A stretch of 64,000 nt of DNA. It comes from Gallionellaceae bacterium (GTDB lineage: Bacteria; Pseudomonadota; Gammaproteobacteria; Burkholderiales; Thiobacillaceae). Positions 43,645-53,024 of the stretch are shown here, in pieces (within the stretch, counting starts at the first letter, position 1; each line of letters starts with the position of its first letter). The DNA lies in assembly GCA_028714735.1 (NCBI GenBank), contig JAQTLU010000013.1:18927-82926 (forward strand), written 5' to 3'. The notes beneath the pieces were generated by a model that was given only the letters and a program-made list of their open reading frames with translations, searched no databases and was not told where the DNA came from. A program made the translations under genes and the position numbers.

Positions 43645-45768
43645 ATGAACGGACTGCACAGATACTTGCCCTTCCTGAACTGGTTTCCCCTCAAGGCCGA
43701 TACGCTCAAGCCGGACTTCCTCGCCGGCATCACCGTCGCCCTGGTGCTGATTCCGCAATCGATGGCGTATGCCCAACTGGCCGGCATGCCGGCCTATTAC
43801 GGTCTCTATGCGGCCTTCCTACCGGTGGCGATCGCCTCCATGTTCGGCTCGTCCAACTTCCTCGGCACCGGTCCGGTGGCCGTGGTGTCGCTGCTGACGG
43901 CATCCTCTCTGGCGCCGCTGGCCGCACCCGGCTCGGCACAGTTCATCGCCCTGGCCATCCTGCTCGCGCTGATGGTCGGCATCGTGCAGTTGTCGCTCGG
44001 CCTGTTCAAACTGGGCGTGGTGGTGAACTTCCTGTCGCATCCGGTCATCGTCGGCTTCACCAATGCGGCGGCGATCATCATCGGCCTGTCCCAGGTGTCC
44101 AAGCTGTTCGGGGTCTCGATGGGGCGTTCGGAGAGCTTCATGAAGGACATCTGGGGCGTCGCCCTGCAACTGGGTGACACCCACCTGCCCACCCTGGCCA
44201 TGGGCGCCCTGGCCATCGCCCTGATGTGGGCGGTGAAGAAATTCCGGCCCCAGTGGCCCGGCGTGCTGATCGCCGTGGTACTCACCACCACGCTGTCCTG
44301 GGCAATCGGCTTCGAGAAGAATACCGTCGGCAGGATCGACGAAGTGGCGGACCCGGAGGCCCGTACCCTGCTGGCCGAATTCGATCGCGCCGAGGGGCGC
44401 ATCACCGAGCTGAACGCCCAGCTCAGCGAAAAGAATGCCCTGCTGGCCAAGGTGCACGACAACCAGGGCGAGTTCTCCCACGACGCCGCCACCATCAACT
44501 ACGAGGTCGACCTGATCCGCCTGGAACTGCACGACCGCGAGAGCGAGAACCGCAAGCGCAACCGGGCCATCCGCAGCTACCTGTTCGAGCGGGTGCCGGC
44601 CAGCGCCAGCCAGCCGGCCAGGTTCTATCATGTCGGCAAGGTGCCGGCGGGCGAGCAATCCGACGGCAACCGCTGGCGCATCCGCAAGGTGGCCAGGGGC
44701 GAACTCAAGCTGGCCGGCGGCGGCGAGGTGGTCGGCAAGGTTCCCGAGGGCCTGCCGGCGATCCAGATGCCCAGCCTCAGCCTGGACGGGTTCGGCTCGT
44801 TGCTGGCCACCGCCATCATCATCTCCCTAGTCGGTTTCATGGAGGCGATCTCGATCGCCAAGGCGCTGGCCACCAAGGCCAAACAGAAGGTCGATCCGAA
44901 CCAGGAACTGATCGGCCAGGGCCTGGCCAACATCGTCGGCGGCTTTACCCAGGCCTTCCCGGTGTCCGGCTCGTTCTCGCGTTCGGCGGTGAACTTCAAC
45001 GCCGGGGCGAAGACCGGTTTCTCGGCGGTGATCACGGCCATCTTCGTGCTGATCACGCTGCTGTTCCTGACCCCCTTGCTCTACCACCTGCCGCAGGCCG
45101 TGCTGGCAGCCATCATCATCATGGCGGTGATCGGCCTGGTGAACTTCAAGGCGGTCAAGCACGCCTGGCACGCCAGCCGGCACGACGGCATCGCCGCCAT
45201 GGTCACCTTCGTCGCCACCCTGCTGGTGGCGCCGGAACTGGACAAGGGCATCATGGTCGGCGCCGGCCTGGCGATCCTGCTCTACCTGTACCGCACCATG
45301 GAACCGCGCGTGGCCGAACTCGGCCGCTTCAGCGATGGCACCCTGCGCGACATCAAGGTCAACCCGGACCTGCCGACCAGCCCGCACATCATCGCCATCC
45401 GTTTCGACGGCTCGCTCTACTTCGCCAACGTGGCCTTCTTCGAGGACACCATCCTGGAGGCGGTGGCGGCCAAGCCGAACGCGGAATACGTGTTGGTGGT
45501 GGGTGACGCGATCAACCAGCTCGACGCCTCCGGCGAAGAGGTGGTGCACCACCTGGTCACCCGGTTGCGCGACGGCGGCACCCAGATCGTCTTCTCCGGC
45601 CTGAAGAAGCAGGTGCTTGACGTGATGCGGCATACCGGCCTGTTCGAGCAGATCGGCCAAGCAAATATCTTTGCCACCGAGGACCAGGCCATCACGGCGA
45701 TCTACGAGCGTCTGGGCGAGAAAGCGGCGGACGATCTGTTCTGCGCCTTGAAACCCGCGGGGGCATAG
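43645..45768 (+). CDS. SulP-family anion transporter 3 with a large internal helical insertion
   Basis: Protein of 707 residues. SulP membrane segments (FLAGITVALVLIPQSMAYAQ to TLSWAIGFEK) are interrupted by an insertion of about 140 residues (roughly 230-370). This is rich in Glu, Arg and Leu, predicted coiled-coil (RITELNAQLSEKNALLAKVH), and followed by a soluble segment. The membrane domain then resumes (FGSLLATAIIISLVGFMEAI, GQGLANIVGGFTQAFPVSGS) and ends in a STAS domain (about 575-690). There is no C-terminal cysteine cluster. It lies 72 bases before hyfB in the sigma-54-driven operon. The SulP family carries sulfate, bicarbonate and other anions; which one is open. Confidence 0.92.
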   Translation: MNGLHRYLPFLNWFPLKADTLKPDFLAGITVALVLIPQSMAYAQLAGMPAYYGLYAAFLPVAIASMFGSSNFLGTGPVAVVSLLTASSLAPLAAPGSAQFIALAILLALMVGIVQLSLGLFKLGVVVNFLSHPVIVGFTNAAAIIIGLSQVSKLFGVSMGRSESFMKDIWGVALQLGDTHLPTLAMGALAIALMWAVKKFRPQWPGVLIAVVLTTTLSWAIGFEKNTVGRIDEVADPEARTLLAEFDRAEGRITELNAQLSEKNALLAKVHDNQGEFSHDAATINYEVDLIRLELHDRESENRKRNRAIRSYLFERVPASASQPARFYHVGKVPAGEQSDGNRWRIRKVARGELKLAGGGEVVGKVPEGLPAIQMPSLSLDGFGSLLATAIIISLVGFMEAISIAKALATKAKQKVDPNQELIGQGLANIVGGFTQAFPVSGSFSRSAVNFNAGAKTGFSAVITAIFVLITLLFLTPLLYHLPQAVLAAIIIMAVIGLVNFKAVKHAWHASRHDGIAAMVTFVATLLVAPELDKGIMVGAGLAILLYLYRTMEPRVAELGRFSDGTLRDIKVNPDLPTSPHIIAIRFDGSLYFANVAFFEDTILEAVAAKPNAEYVLVVGDAINQLDASGEEVVHHLVTRLRDGGTQIVFSGLKKQVLDVMRHTGLFEQIGQANIFATEDQAITAIYERLGEKAADDLFCALKPAGA

Positions 45769-45840
45769 TGGATTATCAACAGGTTGTCTGAACCGTGCGG
45801 CCATGTCTGAGCGAACCATAGCGAAACCGATGAGCGATCC

Positions 45841-47838
45841 ATGCTTGATTTGATACCCCTACAGTGGGCCTGGGGCATCGTCCTCTACTGGCTGTTGCTG
45901 GCTGGCGCCAGCCTGCTGGCGCAGCGCAATGCCGCGCTGATCACGGCTATCGTGTTTCCCCTCGGTGCGCTGGGGGCGCTGGCCATCGCGGGGGTCGGCG
46001 CGCTCGGACTGGCGGGACCGTCGGCCCATTTCATCCTGCCGATCGGCCTGCCCGACCTGCCGTTCCACTTGCGCCTGGATGCCCTGTCCGGCTTCTTCCT
46101 GGTCCTGCTCGGCGGTGCCGCCTTCGGCGTCACGGTCTATGCGATGGGCTATTTCAAGAGCATGGCGGCCGAACAGCTGTCCCTGCTGGCGCTCTGGTAC
46201 CACCTGTTCCTGGCCGGCATGGCGATGGTGCTGCTGGCCGACGATGCCTACGCCTTCATGGTGGCCTGGGAGGTCATGGCGCTGTCGTCCTACTTCCTGG
46301 TCACCACCGACCACAAGATTCCCGAGATCCGCCGCGCCGGCTTCCTCTATCTGCTGATCGCCCACGTCGGCGCGGTGTCGCTGCTGCTCTGCTTCGGCGT
46401 GCTCCAGGGCGGCCATGGCGCCTATACCTTCGACTACATGCGTAGCGCCGAGCTGACGCCGTTCTGGGCCTCGGCCGCCTACCTGCTCGCCCTGTTCGGT
46501 TTCGGCGCCAAGGCCGGCCTGGTGCCCATGCACGTCTGGCTGCCCGAGGCACACCCGGCGGCGCCGTCGCCGGTGTCGGCGCTGATGTCCGGGGTGATGC
46601 TGAAGACCGCCATCTACGGCCTGCTGCGGGTAACCTTCGATCTGCTCAACGTGCAGCTGGCCTGGTGGGGCACCCTGGCCCTGACGCTTGGCCTGCTGAC
46701 CGCGCTGTACGGGGTCATCTTCGCCGCCGTGCAGTCGGACATGAAACGCCTGCTGGCCTGGTCGTCGATCGAGAACATCGGCATCGTCCTGGCCGGCTTC
46801 GGCCTCAGCCTGATCTTCTACGCCGACGGCAAGGGCGCCCTGGCCGCGCTGACCATGACCGCGCTGCTCTACCACGCCATCAACCACGCCTTCTTCAAGG
46901 GGCTGTTGTTCATCGGCACCGGCTCGGTGCTGCACTCGACCGGGGTGCGCCACATGGGCGCCCTGGGCGGCCTGATCCGCTACATGCCCTGGACCGCCTG
47001 GCTGACCCTGGTCGGCGCGCTCGCCATCGCCGGCCTGCCGCCGCTGAACGGTTTCGTCTCCGAGTGGCTGCTGCTGCAGGCCTTCCTGCTCTCCCCCGGC
47101 CTGTCGCACCACTACCTCAACATGGTCATCCCGGTGGCGGCGGCGGCCATCGCGCTGGCCTCTGCGCTGGCCGCCTACGTCATGGTCAAGTTCTTCGGCG
47201 TCGTCTTCCTGGGCCAGCCGCGCGCGGCAAACCTGGAGCATGCCCACGAGGCCGGCTGGCCGGAACGCCTCGGCATGATCTGGATGGCGCTGGCCTGTGT
47301 CCTGCTGGGCCTGTTCCCGGTCCAGGTGATCGTCTGGCTGGAGCCGGTGGTGCGCCTGCTGACCAGCCAGACCATGACCAATGCCGGCAACTGGCTGATG
47401 CTGGCGCCGATCTCGGCCGAGCGGGCCAGCTACGCCCCGCTGATCTTCTTTGCCGTGATCGCGGCCATTACCCTGCTGGTGTTCTTCGGCGTCAAGCGGG
47501 TCTACCATGGCCGGGTGCGCCGTGCCGACCCGTGGGACTGCGGTTTTCCCGAGCAGGATGCCCGCATGCAGGACAGCGCCGAGGGCTTCGGCCAGCCGAT
47601 CCGGCAGATCTTCGAGAGCTTCATGCGGGTCGAGCGGGAAATGCCGGATCCGTTCGACCGTGCACCGCAATACCGGGGCGACAGCCGCGACAAGATCTGG
47701 CTGTTGATCTACCAGCCGATCGCCGACCTGACGGCCTGGCTGTCGGCCCAGGCCGGACGCCTGCAGCATGGCCGCATCCACTGGTACCTGATCTACAGCT
47801 TCGCCACCCTGATCTTCCTGCTCGTCTTCACGCGGTGA
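45841..47838 (+). CDS. hyfB: HyfB/NuoL-like antiporter subunit of a hydrogenase-4-type complex
   Basis: Membrane protein of 665 residues of the proton-antiporter-like family shared by NuoL, HyfB and MrpA/D. It contains AWEVMALSSYFLVTTDHKIP with the conserved Glu, FGAKAGLVPMHVWLPEAHPA with the conserved Lys, and further channel residues in YHAINHAFFKGLLFIGTGSV. A C-terminal soluble region (about 545-640, ADPWDCGFPEQDARMQDSAE) precedes a last membrane helix, as in HyfB. It is expected to move H+ or Na+ when the complex turns over. The gap of 72 bases after SulP3 has no terminator, and the start lacks a strong ribosome site. Confidence 0.92.
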   Translation: MLDLIPLQWAWGIVLYWLLLAGASLLAQRNAALITAIVFPLGALGALAIAGVGALGLAGPSAHFILPIGLPDLPFHLRLDALSGFFLVLLGGAAFGVTVYAMGYFKSMAAEQLSLLALWYHLFLAGMAMVLLADDAYAFMVAWEVMALSSYFLVTTDHKIPEIRRAGFLYLLIAHVGAVSLLLCFGVLQGGHGAYTFDYMRSAELTPFWASAAYLLALFGFGAKAGLVPMHVWLPEAHPAAPSPVSALMSGVMLKTAIYGLLRVTFDLLNVQLAWWGTLALTLGLLTALYGVIFAAVQSDMKRLLAWSSIENIGIVLAGFGLSLIFYADGKGALAALTMTALLYHAINHAFFKGLLFIGTGSVLHSTGVRHMGALGGLIRYMPWTAWLTLVGALAIAGLPPLNGFVSEWLLLQAFLLSPGLSHHYLNMVIPVAAAAIALASALAAYVMVKFFGVVFLGQPRAANLEHAHEAGWPERLGMIWMALACVLLGLFPVQVIVWLEPVVRLLTSQTMTNAGNWLMLAPISAERASYAPLIFFAVIAAITLLVFFGVKRVYHGRVRRADPWDCGFPEQDARMQDSAEGFGQPIRQIFESFMRVEREMPDPFDRAPQYRGDSRDKIWLLIYQPIADLTAWLSAQAGRLQHGRIHWYLIYSFATLIFLLVFTR

Positions 47839-47842
47839 TCCC

Positions 47843-48787
47843 ATGACTACCGGCATCCTCCTGCAAATCCTCCAGACCCTGCTGGCGATCCTGCTGGCAC
47901 CGCTGCTGATGGGCTGGGTCAACCAGTGCCGCGCCTGGCTGCAGGGCCGCTCGGCGCCGCCCATCGGCCAGCCCTACCGGACCATCAAGAAGCTGTTCCA
48001 CAAGGACGCGGTCCTGGCCCACGATGCCAGCCAGCTGTTCCGCTTCGCGCCCTACCTCATCTTCGCCTGCATGGTGCTGGCCGCCGGCATCGTGCCGACC
48101 ATCGCCAACGACCTGCCGTTCTCGCCCGCCGCCGACGTCATCGCCCTGGTCGGCATCTTCGCCCTGGCGCGGGTGTTCCAGGCTCTGGCGGCGATGGATA
48201 TCGGCACCTCGTTCGGCACCCTGGGCGCACGCCGCGAGATGCTGGTGTCCTTCCTGGCCGAGCCGGCCCTGCTGATGGTGTTCTTCACCGCCAGCCTGAT
48301 CTCGCACTCGACCGAATTGCCGGTGATCGTGCAGACCCTGGCCCACAAGCAGTTCGTCATCTATCCCAGCCTGGCTTTCGCCGCGGTGGCGTTCTGGATG
48401 GTGTCGACGGCGGAAAACGCCCGCATCCCGATCGACAACCCGACCACCCACCTCGAACTGACCATGATCCACGAGGCCATGATCCTGGAATATTCGGCCC
48501 GCCACCTGGCCCTGATCGAATGGGCCGTGGCGCTCAAGCTGTTCACCTATTCCGCCCTCGGCATCGCCCTGTTCGTGCCCTGGGGCATCGCCCCGGCCGG
48601 CGACCTGTCGGCCTTGCCCCTGGCGGTGCTGGCCCTGCTGGTCAAGATGATGCTGGGCGGTGCCGGGCTGTCCCTGCTGGAGGCCATTTCCGCCAAGCTG
48701 CGCCTGTTCCGCGCGCCGGAATTCCTGGGCACCGCCTTCCTGCTCGCGGTGCTGGGCATGCTGACCCATTTCCTGCTGGAGATCTGA
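47843..48787 (+). CDS. hyfC: HyfC/NuoH-like membrane subunit
   Basis: Protein of 314 residues, the NuoH/HyfC family subunit that anchors the hydrophilic arm. It contains GQPYRTIKKLFHKDAVLAHD near the N-terminus and the conserved acidic loop TAENARIPIDNPTTHLELTM, with HEAMILEYSARHLALIEW. It starts 4 bases after hyfB and ends 1 base before hyfE. About eight membrane segments. In complex I the equivalent loop couples quinone-site or redox chemistry to ion pumping. Confidence 0.94.
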   Translation: MTTGILLQILQTLLAILLAPLLMGWVNQCRAWLQGRSAPPIGQPYRTIKKLFHKDAVLAHDASQLFRFAPYLIFACMVLAAGIVPTIANDLPFSPAADVIALVGIFALARVFQALAAMDIGTSFGTLGARREMLVSFLAEPALLMVFFTASLISHSTELPVIVQTLAHKQFVIYPSLAFAAVAFWMVSTAENARIPIDNPTTHLELTMIHEAMILEYSARHLALIEWAVALKLFTYSALGIALFVPWGIAPAGDLSALPLAVLALLVKMMLGGAGLSLLEAISAKLRLFRAPEFLGTAFLLAVLGMLTHFLLEI

Positions 48788-48788
48788 C

Positions 48789-49451
48789 GTGACCCTGAGC
48801 TACCACCTGCAAGTCGTCAACCTGCTGGCTGCGCTGCTGCTGCTGATCTCCTTCGCCATGCTGTCGCAGCGCCGCATCGTCGGCCTGATCACCCTGTTCG
48901 CCTGGCAGGGCGCGGCCCTGGCCACCTCGACCGCCATCGTCGCCTGGTCGACCGGGCAGCACCACCTGTATTGGTCGGCCGCACTGACCCTGGCCCTGAA
49001 GGTGATCGCGATGCCCTGGTTCTTCTTCCGCCTGGTCAGGAAACTGGACGTCGAGCGCGAGGTCGAGACGATGATCAACATCCCCACCACCATGCTGATC
49101 GGCATCGCCCTGGTGATCTTCTCCTTCAACCTGGCCCTGCCGATTTCGCAGATGTCCGGCACGGTGACCCGCTCGACCCTGGGCATCGCCATGGCCTGCG
49201 TGCTGCTGGCCTTCCTGATGATGATTACCCGGCGCAAGGCCATCACCCAGGTGCTCGGCTTCCTGTCGATGGAAAACGGCCTCTTCTTCGCCGCCACCAG
49301 CGCCTCCTACGGCATGCCGCTGGTGGTCGAGATGGGGGTCGCCCTGGACGTCCTGGTGGGCGTGTTCGTGCTGGGTATCTTCTTCTTCCAGATCCGCGAG
49401 ACCTTCGACTCGCTCGACCTGAAGCACATGGAAAAGTTGAAAGAACGCTGA
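48789..49451 (+). CDS. hyfE: HyfE-like membrane subunit
   Basis: Protein of 220 residues with six or seven hydrophobic segments. Its C-terminal half resembles NuoK (QVLGFLSMENGLFFAATSAS, then GVALDVLVGVFVLGIFFFQI), as is usual for HyfE. It begins with GTG one base after the hyfC stop and ends one base before hyfF. It is a membrane arm subunit of the complex. Confidence 0.92.
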   Translation: MTLSYHLQVVNLLAALLLLISFAMLSQRRIVGLITLFAWQGAALATSTAIVAWSTGQHHLYWSAALTLALKVIAMPWFFFRLVRKLDVEREVETMINIPTTMLIGIALVIFSFNLALPISQMSGTVTRSTLGIAMACVLLAFLMMITRRKAITQVLGFLSMENGLFFAATSASYGMPLVVEMGVALDVLVGVFVLGIFFFQIRETFDSLDLKHMEKLKER

Positions 49452-49452
49452 G

Positions 49453-50904
49453 ATGGAAATCTACTGGGTACTCGGCATACCGCTGTTCGGCGGGCTGTTT
49501 CTGGCGCTTTCGGGCAACCGCAGCAACGCGCCCGAAATCAATGCGCTGTTCAGTTTCCTCACCCTGGTGGCGGCCGCGGTGCTGACCGTGCGCATCGTCG
49601 CCGAGGGGCCGATGATGGCCGGCGACAGCTGGTTCTTCATCGATTCCTTCAACGTCTTCCTGGTCGCACTGACCGCCTTCGTCGCCTTCACCACGTCGTT
49701 GTTTTCGCGCCCCTACATGCGCATCGAGAAGGAACACGGCCGCCTCAACGACAAGCGCCTGCGGCTCTACCACAGCAGCTACCAGATCTTCATCGGCGCC
49801 ATGCTGCTGGCCCTGACCACCAACAACATGGGCATCCTGTGGGTGTCGATGGAGGCGGCCACCCTGGCCACCGTGCTGCTGGTCTCGCTCTACCGCACGC
49901 CGGCCTCGCTGGAGGCGGCCTGGAAGTATTTCATCCTGTGCGGCGTCGGCATCGCCCAGGCCCTGTTCGGCACCATCCTGCTCTACTTCGCGGCCGAGAA
50001 GGTGCTCGGCGCCGGCGGCAACGCCCTGTTGTGGACGCACCTGAACGCGGTCAAGGACCAGTTGGAGCCGACCGTGCTGCAACTGGCCTTCGTCTTCCTG
50101 CTGGTCGGCTACGGCACCAAGGTCGGCCTGGCGCCGCTGCACAACTGGCTGCCCGATGCCCACGCCGAAGGCCCGACCCCGGTGTCCGCCGTGCTGTCCG
50201 GTCTCCTGCTCAACGTCGCCCTGTACGCGGTGATGCGCTCCAAGGTGCTGGTCGACGGCGCCCTGGGCAACAACATGGCCGGCGGCCTGATGATGGGCTT
50301 CGGCCTGCTTTCGGTGGTGGTGGCGGCCTTCCTGATCAAGCGCCAGACCGACGTGAAGCGGATGTTCGCCTATTCCTCGATCGAGCACATGGGCCTGGTC
50401 ACCTTTGCCTTCGGCATGGGCGGCCCGGTGGCCAGCTTCGCCGGCCTCTTGCACATGACCATGCATTCGCTGACCAAGTCGGCCATCTTCTTCGCCGTCG
50501 GCCACGCCACCCAGAGCGCCGGCACCCAGCTGATGGACGGCATCCGCGGCCTGATCCGGACCAACCCGACCATCGGCTGGGGCCTGATGCTGGGCACCCT
50601 GGCGATCCTCGGCATGCCGCCGTTCGGCGTCTTCGCCAGCGAGTTCCTGATCATCACCACGGCCATGCACGAGCACCCCTGGGCGACGCCCTTCCTGCTC
50701 ACCGCCCTGGGGGTCGCCTTCGCCTCGATCTTCGGCAAGGTCCAGCCGATGGTGTTCGGCGAAACCGAGTTGCCCAGGCTGCCGCATCAGCCGGCCCTGA
50801 CCCCGGTGTTCATGCACCTGGGCCTGGTGCTGATGCTGGGCCTGTTCATTCCGCCTTATCTGGCCGACTGGTATCGCCAGGCCGCCGCACTGTTGGGAGG
50901 CTGA
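49453..50904 (+). CDS. hyfF: HyfF/NuoN-M-like antiporter subunit
   Basis: Protein of 483 residues of the proton-antiporter-like family, a second ion-translocating subunit. Conserved channel residues are visible: WVSMEAATLATVLLVSLYRT with Glu, GTKVGLAPLHNWLPDAHAEG with Lys and His, and MTMHSLTKSAIFFAVGHATQ. It is of HyfF length. Only one further antiporter-type subunit besides HyfB is encoded, so HyfD is missing, as in the simpler six-subunit complexes. Confidence 0.94.
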   Translation: MEIYWVLGIPLFGGLFLALSGNRSNAPEINALFSFLTLVAAAVLTVRIVAEGPMMAGDSWFFIDSFNVFLVALTAFVAFTTSLFSRPYMRIEKEHGRLNDKRLRLYHSSYQIFIGAMLLALTTNNMGILWVSMEAATLATVLLVSLYRTPASLEAAWKYFILCGVGIAQALFGTILLYFAAEKVLGAGGNALLWTHLNAVKDQLEPTVLQLAFVFLLVGYGTKVGLAPLHNWLPDAHAEGPTPVSAVLSGLLLNVALYAVMRSKVLVDGALGNNMAGGLMMGFGLLSVVVAAFLIKRQTDVKRMFAYSSIEHMGLVTFAFGMGGPVASFAGLLHMTMHSLTKSAIFFAVGHATQSAGTQLMDGIRGLIRTNPTIGWGLMLGTLAILGMPPFGVFASEFLIITTAMHEHPWATPFLLTALGVAFASIFGKVQPMVFGETELPRLPHQPALTPVFMHLGLVLMLGLFIPPYLADWYRQAAALLGG

Positions 50905-50905
50905 G

Positions 50906-52450
50906 ATGAGCAAGATCGGCGACTGGGACCTGGAACCACAAGGCAGCCACGTCTGGCGCGTCGGGCCGGAGGTCGGGCAACTGCCCGCGCTGGCCCGGGA
51001 GGTCAAGGAGGCGGGTGGCCAGTTGGTCGCCTTGTGGGGTTCGGACGACCGCCACCTGGATGCAGGCTACGCCATCCACGCCGCCTTCATGACCGCGGTC
51101 GGCCTGGTCTGGGCGACCTGCGCCGTGTCCGCCGAAACGCCGGCGTACCCCGACCTGGCGGTGATCTTCCCGCAGGCCGACCGGATGCAGCGGGCGACTT
51201 TCGACCTGCTCGGGATCAAGGCCGAGGGCGCGGCCGACCAGCGCAAGTGGCTGCGCCACAACGCCTGGAACGCGGATGAGTTTCCCTTGCGCAAGGACTA
51301 CAACGCCGTCGCGCCTCGCGCCTCAGCGCTCGCCGCCGTCGACGGCTACCCGTTCATCCGGGTCGACGGCGACGGCGTCCACGAGATTCCGGTCGGGCCG
51401 GTCCACGCCGGTACCATCGAGCCGGGCCACTTCCGCTTCTCCATCATCGGCGACCGCGTGCTCAAGCTGGAACAGCGCCTCGGTTATACCCACAAGGGCA
51501 CGGAAAAGCGCTTCGAGGGCATGGATCCGGACGTCGGCGCCAAGCTGGCCGGACGGGTATCCGGCGACAGCCACAGCGCCTTCGCCTGGGCCTACTGCAT
51601 GGCGGTCGAGGCCGCCGCCGGCGCCCAGGTGCCCGAACGCGCGCTCTGGCTGCGCGCCCTGTTCCTGGAGATGGAACGGGTGGCCAACCACCTGGGCGAC
51701 CTCGGCTACATGGGCAACGACGTCGCCCTGGCCTTCGCCTTGAACCAGTTCTGGAAACTGAAGGAGGAGTGGCTGCGCCTGTCCGCCAAGATGTTCGGCC
51801 ACCGCTACCTGTTCGACTGCATCGCGCCCGGCGGCGTGGCGGTCGACCTGGGCGACGACGGCTACGACCTGAACCGGATGGCGCACCGCCTGGACGACGA
51901 GGTGGCCGGTCTGAAGCATGTCTACGATGAACATGCCACCTTGCAGGACCGCTTCAGCAATACCGGCATCTGCAAACCCAGTCTGGCGGCGAAACTCGGC
52001 CTGACCGGCCTGGCCGGCCGTGCCAGCGCCCAGGCCTGGGACGCCCGGGTGCAGTTCCCGCAGGCGCCCTACGACCGTCTGGACGTGAACATGGCCACCC
52101 AGCGCCGGGGCGACTGCCTGGCGCGGGCCGAGGTGCGTTTTGCCGAGCTGCATGAATCGCTGCGCCTGATCCGCGACATCCTCAAGCGCATGCCGGCCGG
52201 ACCGATCCGCGTCGCGTTGCCGGCGATCACCGAAGTGCGTGAAGGGCTGGGCTGGGTCGAGGGCTGGCGCGGCGAGGTCGTCGTCGCCGTGCGGATCGGC
52301 GCCGATGGCAAGCTCGACCGCGTGCATCCGCACGACCCGTCCTGGCAGAACTGGCCGCTGCTGGAAGTCGGCATCCTGGGCAACATCGTGCCGGACTTCC
52401 CGCTCATCAACAAATCGTTCAACCTCAGCTATTCCGGGCAGGACCTCTGA
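50906..52450 (+). CDS. hyfG: HyfG-like NuoCD-type large subunit lacking [NiFe] ligands
   Basis: Protein of 514 residues: an N-terminal NuoC-like region (about 1-150) fused to a NuoD/hydrogenase large-subunit-like region. The first hydrogenase metal motif R-x-C-G-x-C is replaced by R217-V-S219-G-D-S222 (RVSGDSHSAF). The second C-terminal motif D-P-C-x2-C is absent; the protein ends FPLINKSFNLSYSGQDL. It therefore cannot bind a [NiFe] centre and is not a hydrogenase. Relatives of this kind are the energy-converting hydrogenase-related (Ehr) proteins. It could bind a quinone or another electron carrier, as NuoD does. The start codon is ATG 1 base after hyfF. Confidence 0.93.
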   Translation: MSKIGDWDLEPQGSHVWRVGPEVGQLPALAREVKEAGGQLVALWGSDDRHLDAGYAIHAAFMTAVGLVWATCAVSAETPAYPDLAVIFPQADRMQRATFDLLGIKAEGAADQRKWLRHNAWNADEFPLRKDYNAVAPRASALAAVDGYPFIRVDGDGVHEIPVGPVHAGTIEPGHFRFSIIGDRVLKLEQRLGYTHKGTEKRFEGMDPDVGAKLAGRVSGDSHSAFAWAYCMAVEAAAGAQVPERALWLRALFLEMERVANHLGDLGYMGNDVALAFALNQFWKLKEEWLRLSAKMFGHRYLFDCIAPGGVAVDLGDDGYDLNRMAHRLDDEVAGLKHVYDEHATLQDRFSNTGICKPSLAAKLGLTGLAGRASAQAWDARVQFPQAPYDRLDVNMATQRRGDCLARAEVRFAELHESLRLIRDILKRMPAGPIRVALPAITEVREGLGWVEGWRGEVVVAVRIGADGKLDRVHPHDPSWQNWPLLEVGILGNIVPDFPLINKSFNLSYSGQDL

Positions 52451-52968
52451 TGGCCACGCGCCTCATACTGCAAAAGATCTTCAAGACCGGCTTCGTTTCC
52501 GAACCGGCGCCGGCCGCCGACCTGTCGCTGCGGGTGCGCGAGCAGGACCTGCAGGCGGACATCCTCAAGGTGTTCGGCCAGGCGGTGGCGATCCGCCACG
52601 TCGACGCCGGTTCCTGCAACGGTTGCGAGCTGGAGATCCACGCCCTCAACAGCCCGCAGTACAACATCGAGGGACTGGGCGTGAAGTTCGCCGCCAGTCC
52701 GCGTCACGTCGACGTCCTGCTGGTGACCGGGCCGGTGTCGCGCAACCTGGAAACCGCGCTCCGGCGTACCTATGAAGCCATACCCGAGCCGAAATGGGTG
52801 GTCGCCTTGGGCGACTGCGGCTGCACCGGCGGCATCTTCGGCGAGAGCTACGCTTCCTGCGGCCGGGTCGCCAACGTGATCCCGGTCGATGTCGAGGTGC
52901 CGGGCTGCCCGCCCACCGCCACCGCGCTCCTGCAGGGCATCCTGGCGGCGGTCGGCGGCGGCCGCTGA
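52450..52968 (+). CDS. hyfI: HyfI/NuoB-like iron-sulfur subunit
   Basis: Protein of 172 residues with all four ligands of a proximal [4Fe-4S] (N2-type) cluster: C56 and C59 in GSCNGCELEIH, C123 in ALGDCGCTGG, and C153 in VPGCPPTA. It overlaps the hyfG stop (TGATGG) and is the last gene of the cluster. No HyfA- or HyfH-type ferredoxin subunit is encoded here, so how electrons reach this cluster is unclear. An intact cluster beside a large subunit without Ni-Fe ligands is typical of Ehr complexes. Confidence 0.94.
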   Translation: MATRLILQKIFKTGFVSEPAPAADLSLRVREQDLQADILKVFGQAVAIRHVDAGSCNGCELEIHALNSPQYNIEGLGVKFAASPRHVDVLLVTGPVSRNLETALRRTYEAIPEPKWVVALGDCGCTGGIFGESYASCGRVANVIPVDVEVPGCPPTATALLQGILAAVGGGR

Positions 52969-53024
52969 GGCCCCGGTCAGCGGCCGATATCCGGCCGGCC
53001 GCGGCCTGTGTATGATCGGCGACC

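Noticed and set aside
43645..47838. DAB-type CO2 uptake operon (DabB with DabA)
   Set aside because: The NuoL-like subunit sits with five other Hyf subunits, and no large DUF2309 (DabA) protein is present.
45841..52968. Active group 4 [NiFe] hydrogenase or formate hydrogenlyase
   Set aside because: HyfG lacks both cysteine pairs needed for Ni-Fe binding, and no formate dehydrogenase, maturation (hyp) or ferredoxin subunit genes are present.
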